18,129 nucleotides of DNA, from contig JALLAP010000149.1 in assembly GCA_036939355.1 (NCBI GenBank), positions 1-18,129 on the forward strand, in the 5' to 3' direction. The DNA is from Thalassiosira profunda (taxonomy: Eukaryota; Bacillariophyta; Thalassiosirophyceae; Thalassiosirales; Thalassiosiraceae). Both the position numbers and the translations under genes were made by a program. This document shows, in pieces, positions 16,602-18,129 of this stretch. Position 1 is the first letter of the stretch, and each line of letters opens with the position of its first letter. The notes beneath the pieces were generated by a model, which made no database searches, was not told the DNA's origin, and saw only the letters and a program-made list of their open reading frames with translations.

Positions 16602-18129
16602 ATGGGCGACTACTTCGACGAGGACGACCTCCTCAACGACTACCTCGGGGAGATGGAGGAGCCCCCCTACGAGGAGGAGTACATGGAGCCCGACTTCGAC
16701 GAGGGGCCGGCCGCGAAAAATAAGGACGGTGCAGGTGCACCGAAAAATGACACCGATGGTGCCGGACCCGGAGCCACTTCCAATGACGCCCCGAACGTTA
16801 ATACCGCCGCCCCCGTGGACGACGGCGCGGTGCCCCGCCTCATCTCCACGTCGCCCGCCAAATCCACCTCGTCGTACCGTTCCAAGGGAGAGGGAGATCT
16901 GTACGGGTTCGAGCGGTACACCGGCCACTCCGGATGGCGCACCGCCGCCCCCTCAAAGGAGAAGGGGGGCGAGCTGGGCGGGGCCACGACCATGGAGGCC
17001 GCGGGATGGAAGGCCAAGGAGGTCGCGAAGGAGGTTGACGATGATGATTCGCTGTTGAGCGACGATGACGATTTGGACAACGGGAGGGCCCGGAAGCGGG
17101 ACCTGACCGAGACCTCTAAAACCGGCTCGTACGGCACGGCGGCGCGGGGAGGGGAGGCCCAGCTCGTGCGGTTTCGGGAGAGGGACGAAAAGGCGGTGCT
17201 GGGCCGCTCGTGGGGGAGACACGGGGGAGGGGAGGGGACGAGGTGCGGGCAGGCCAACAGGAATGCGCCGACGTTGGGGGAGGAGAGCGTGCCGATCACC
17301 CTTCCGGACGGGACGAGGACGTTCGTCACGCGGGCCGGGAAGGGCCTTGGTGGGGCATCGGATGCTGATGGGAAAAAGGATGAGGAGGAGGTGTGCCTGC
17401 TGGGGCTGCCCATGACGGAATTGGTGCGGAGGGCGGACATCTTGCAGAAGCGGGCGATACAGCGCAAGGTGGAGAGGGAGCAGCGGAACAAGAAGTCACT
17501 TGCGGATGAAGAGAATGACGAGGGGGACCCAGAAGGGAAGGAATCAGATGGCGCGGAAGACAGTGCTGATGCAATCATGAAAGATGCGGCCGGTGATAAT
17601 GATGATCCAGGCTCCGAAGAGAATGTCAAACCGGCGTCCAAGCTCAGCAACCGCGAGCGGGCGGCGTTGCAAATGCAGCAGCGCCTCTGGGTGGACAAGC
17701 ACGCCCCCACGTCCATCTCCCACCTGCTGTCGGACGAGCGGACCAACCGCGAGGTGCTCCGGGCGTTAAGGGCGTGGGATCCCTACGTGTTCAAGAAGGA
17801 GGCGCCATCCCGACCGACGCCGGCGTATGCCTCCAGGTACCAGCCGAGCGACAATCAGGGCAAGGGCAAGTGGAACATGAACAAAAAGGGGAAGTCGGAG
17901 AAGGAGGGCGAGGAGGGAGCGGAGAAGGCCAAGGCGGACGTGCGTCCGGACGAGACCTCCCGCGTGATCCTCCTGTCCGGCCCGCCCGGCGTGGGCAAGG
18001 TGCGTGTTATTTTTTGAGGGATGCACACATCTTGTGAGCATCGTGCATTTTTTGCCTTTTCGTTGCTCACGTATAATATCATTAAAGTCGACGCTGGCGC
18101 ACATCGTGTGCAAGCACGCCGGCTACCGT
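16602..18129 (+). CDS. CTF18: Ctf18 alternative clamp-loader subunit (5' part)
   Basis: Exon 1 is 16602-17999; exon 2 begins at 18088 and runs off the window (GT-AG intron of 88 bp, phase 0). Ctf18 is the large AAA+ subunit of the RFC-like complex that loads or unloads PCNA and supports sister-chromatid cohesion. Residues 1-355 are a long, acidic, largely disordered N-terminus starting MGDYFDEDDLLNDYL. The family signature follows at 361-403: RLWVDKHAPTSISHLLSDER then TNREVLRALRAWDPYVF. After a Lys/Gly-rich insert, the AAA+ core begins with VILLSGPPGVGK, completed across the intron as [21 protein letters not shown]. The Walker A motif is intact. The rest (Walker B, sensor, lid and C-terminal collar) lies beyond the window. 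The intron's acceptor (cattaaag) has a weak pyrimidine tract. Confidence 0.93.

Noticed and set aside
16667..17746. Minus-strand open frame of 359 codons
   Set aside because: It is antisense to the acidic N-terminus of Ctf18, Ser/Pro-rich and without a domain.

Overview
The window looks like nuclear DNA of a unicellular stramenopile, most likely a centric diatom. It is GC-rich and gene-dense. GT-AG introns are short: the 12 I could place are 66-111 bp. Many intergenic gaps are only 110-400 bp. Homologues of eukaryote-only proteins are present (WDR55, FAM32A, AAGAB/p34, Ctf18, a PHD/CXXC/RNA-dependent RNA polymerase protein), and a short tract of TTAGGG-type telomere-like repeats lies near the left end. 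The species assignment is inference.

Layout. Positions 1-3232 carry no gene I can support. They hold a telomere-like tract (425-466), one arm of a long-range 43-bp inverted repeat (354-396), and a decayed tandem array with a period of about 680 bp (about 960-2325). A 52-bp stretch at 2429-2480 recurs at 14822-14873. A divergent pair follows: an unidentified lysine-rich probable nuclear protein (3233-3889, minus) and a WDR55/Jip5-type WD40 ribosome-biogenesis protein (4279-5859, plus). Next comes a five-exon gene (6247-9105, plus) for a secreted or membrane protein. It has about eight copies of an 85-90-residue module and a two-helix membrane hairpin, and I cannot assign it to a named family.

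Convergent with it is the most striking gene of the window (9217-13147, minus, eight exons, about 1125 aa). Its N-terminal half has an MBD/TAM-like module, a PHD finger, a CXXC zinc finger and a second MBD-like module. Its C-terminal half is a cellular RNA-dependent RNA polymerase of the RDR/QDE-1 type with an intact DLDGD catalytic motif. This architecture would physically join chromatin/CpG reading to dsRNA synthesis. One homopolymer position in exon 2 breaks the frame, most simply as a missing G.

The RdRP gene shares a 179-bp divergent promoter region with a small secreted, cysteine-containing, ML-domain-like protein (13327-14148, plus). A FAM32A homologue (14404-14820, minus) follows. Its start codon abuts a single N and a dispersed repeat, which suggests an assembly join. 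The window ends with a divergent pair: an AAGAB/p34 adaptin-chaperone homologue (15193-16209, minus) and the 5' part of the Ctf18 clamp-loader gene (16602 to beyond the window edge, plus).

The genes are not an operon. Shared intergenic regions are the only obvious regulatory coupling: three divergent pairs and two convergent pairs.
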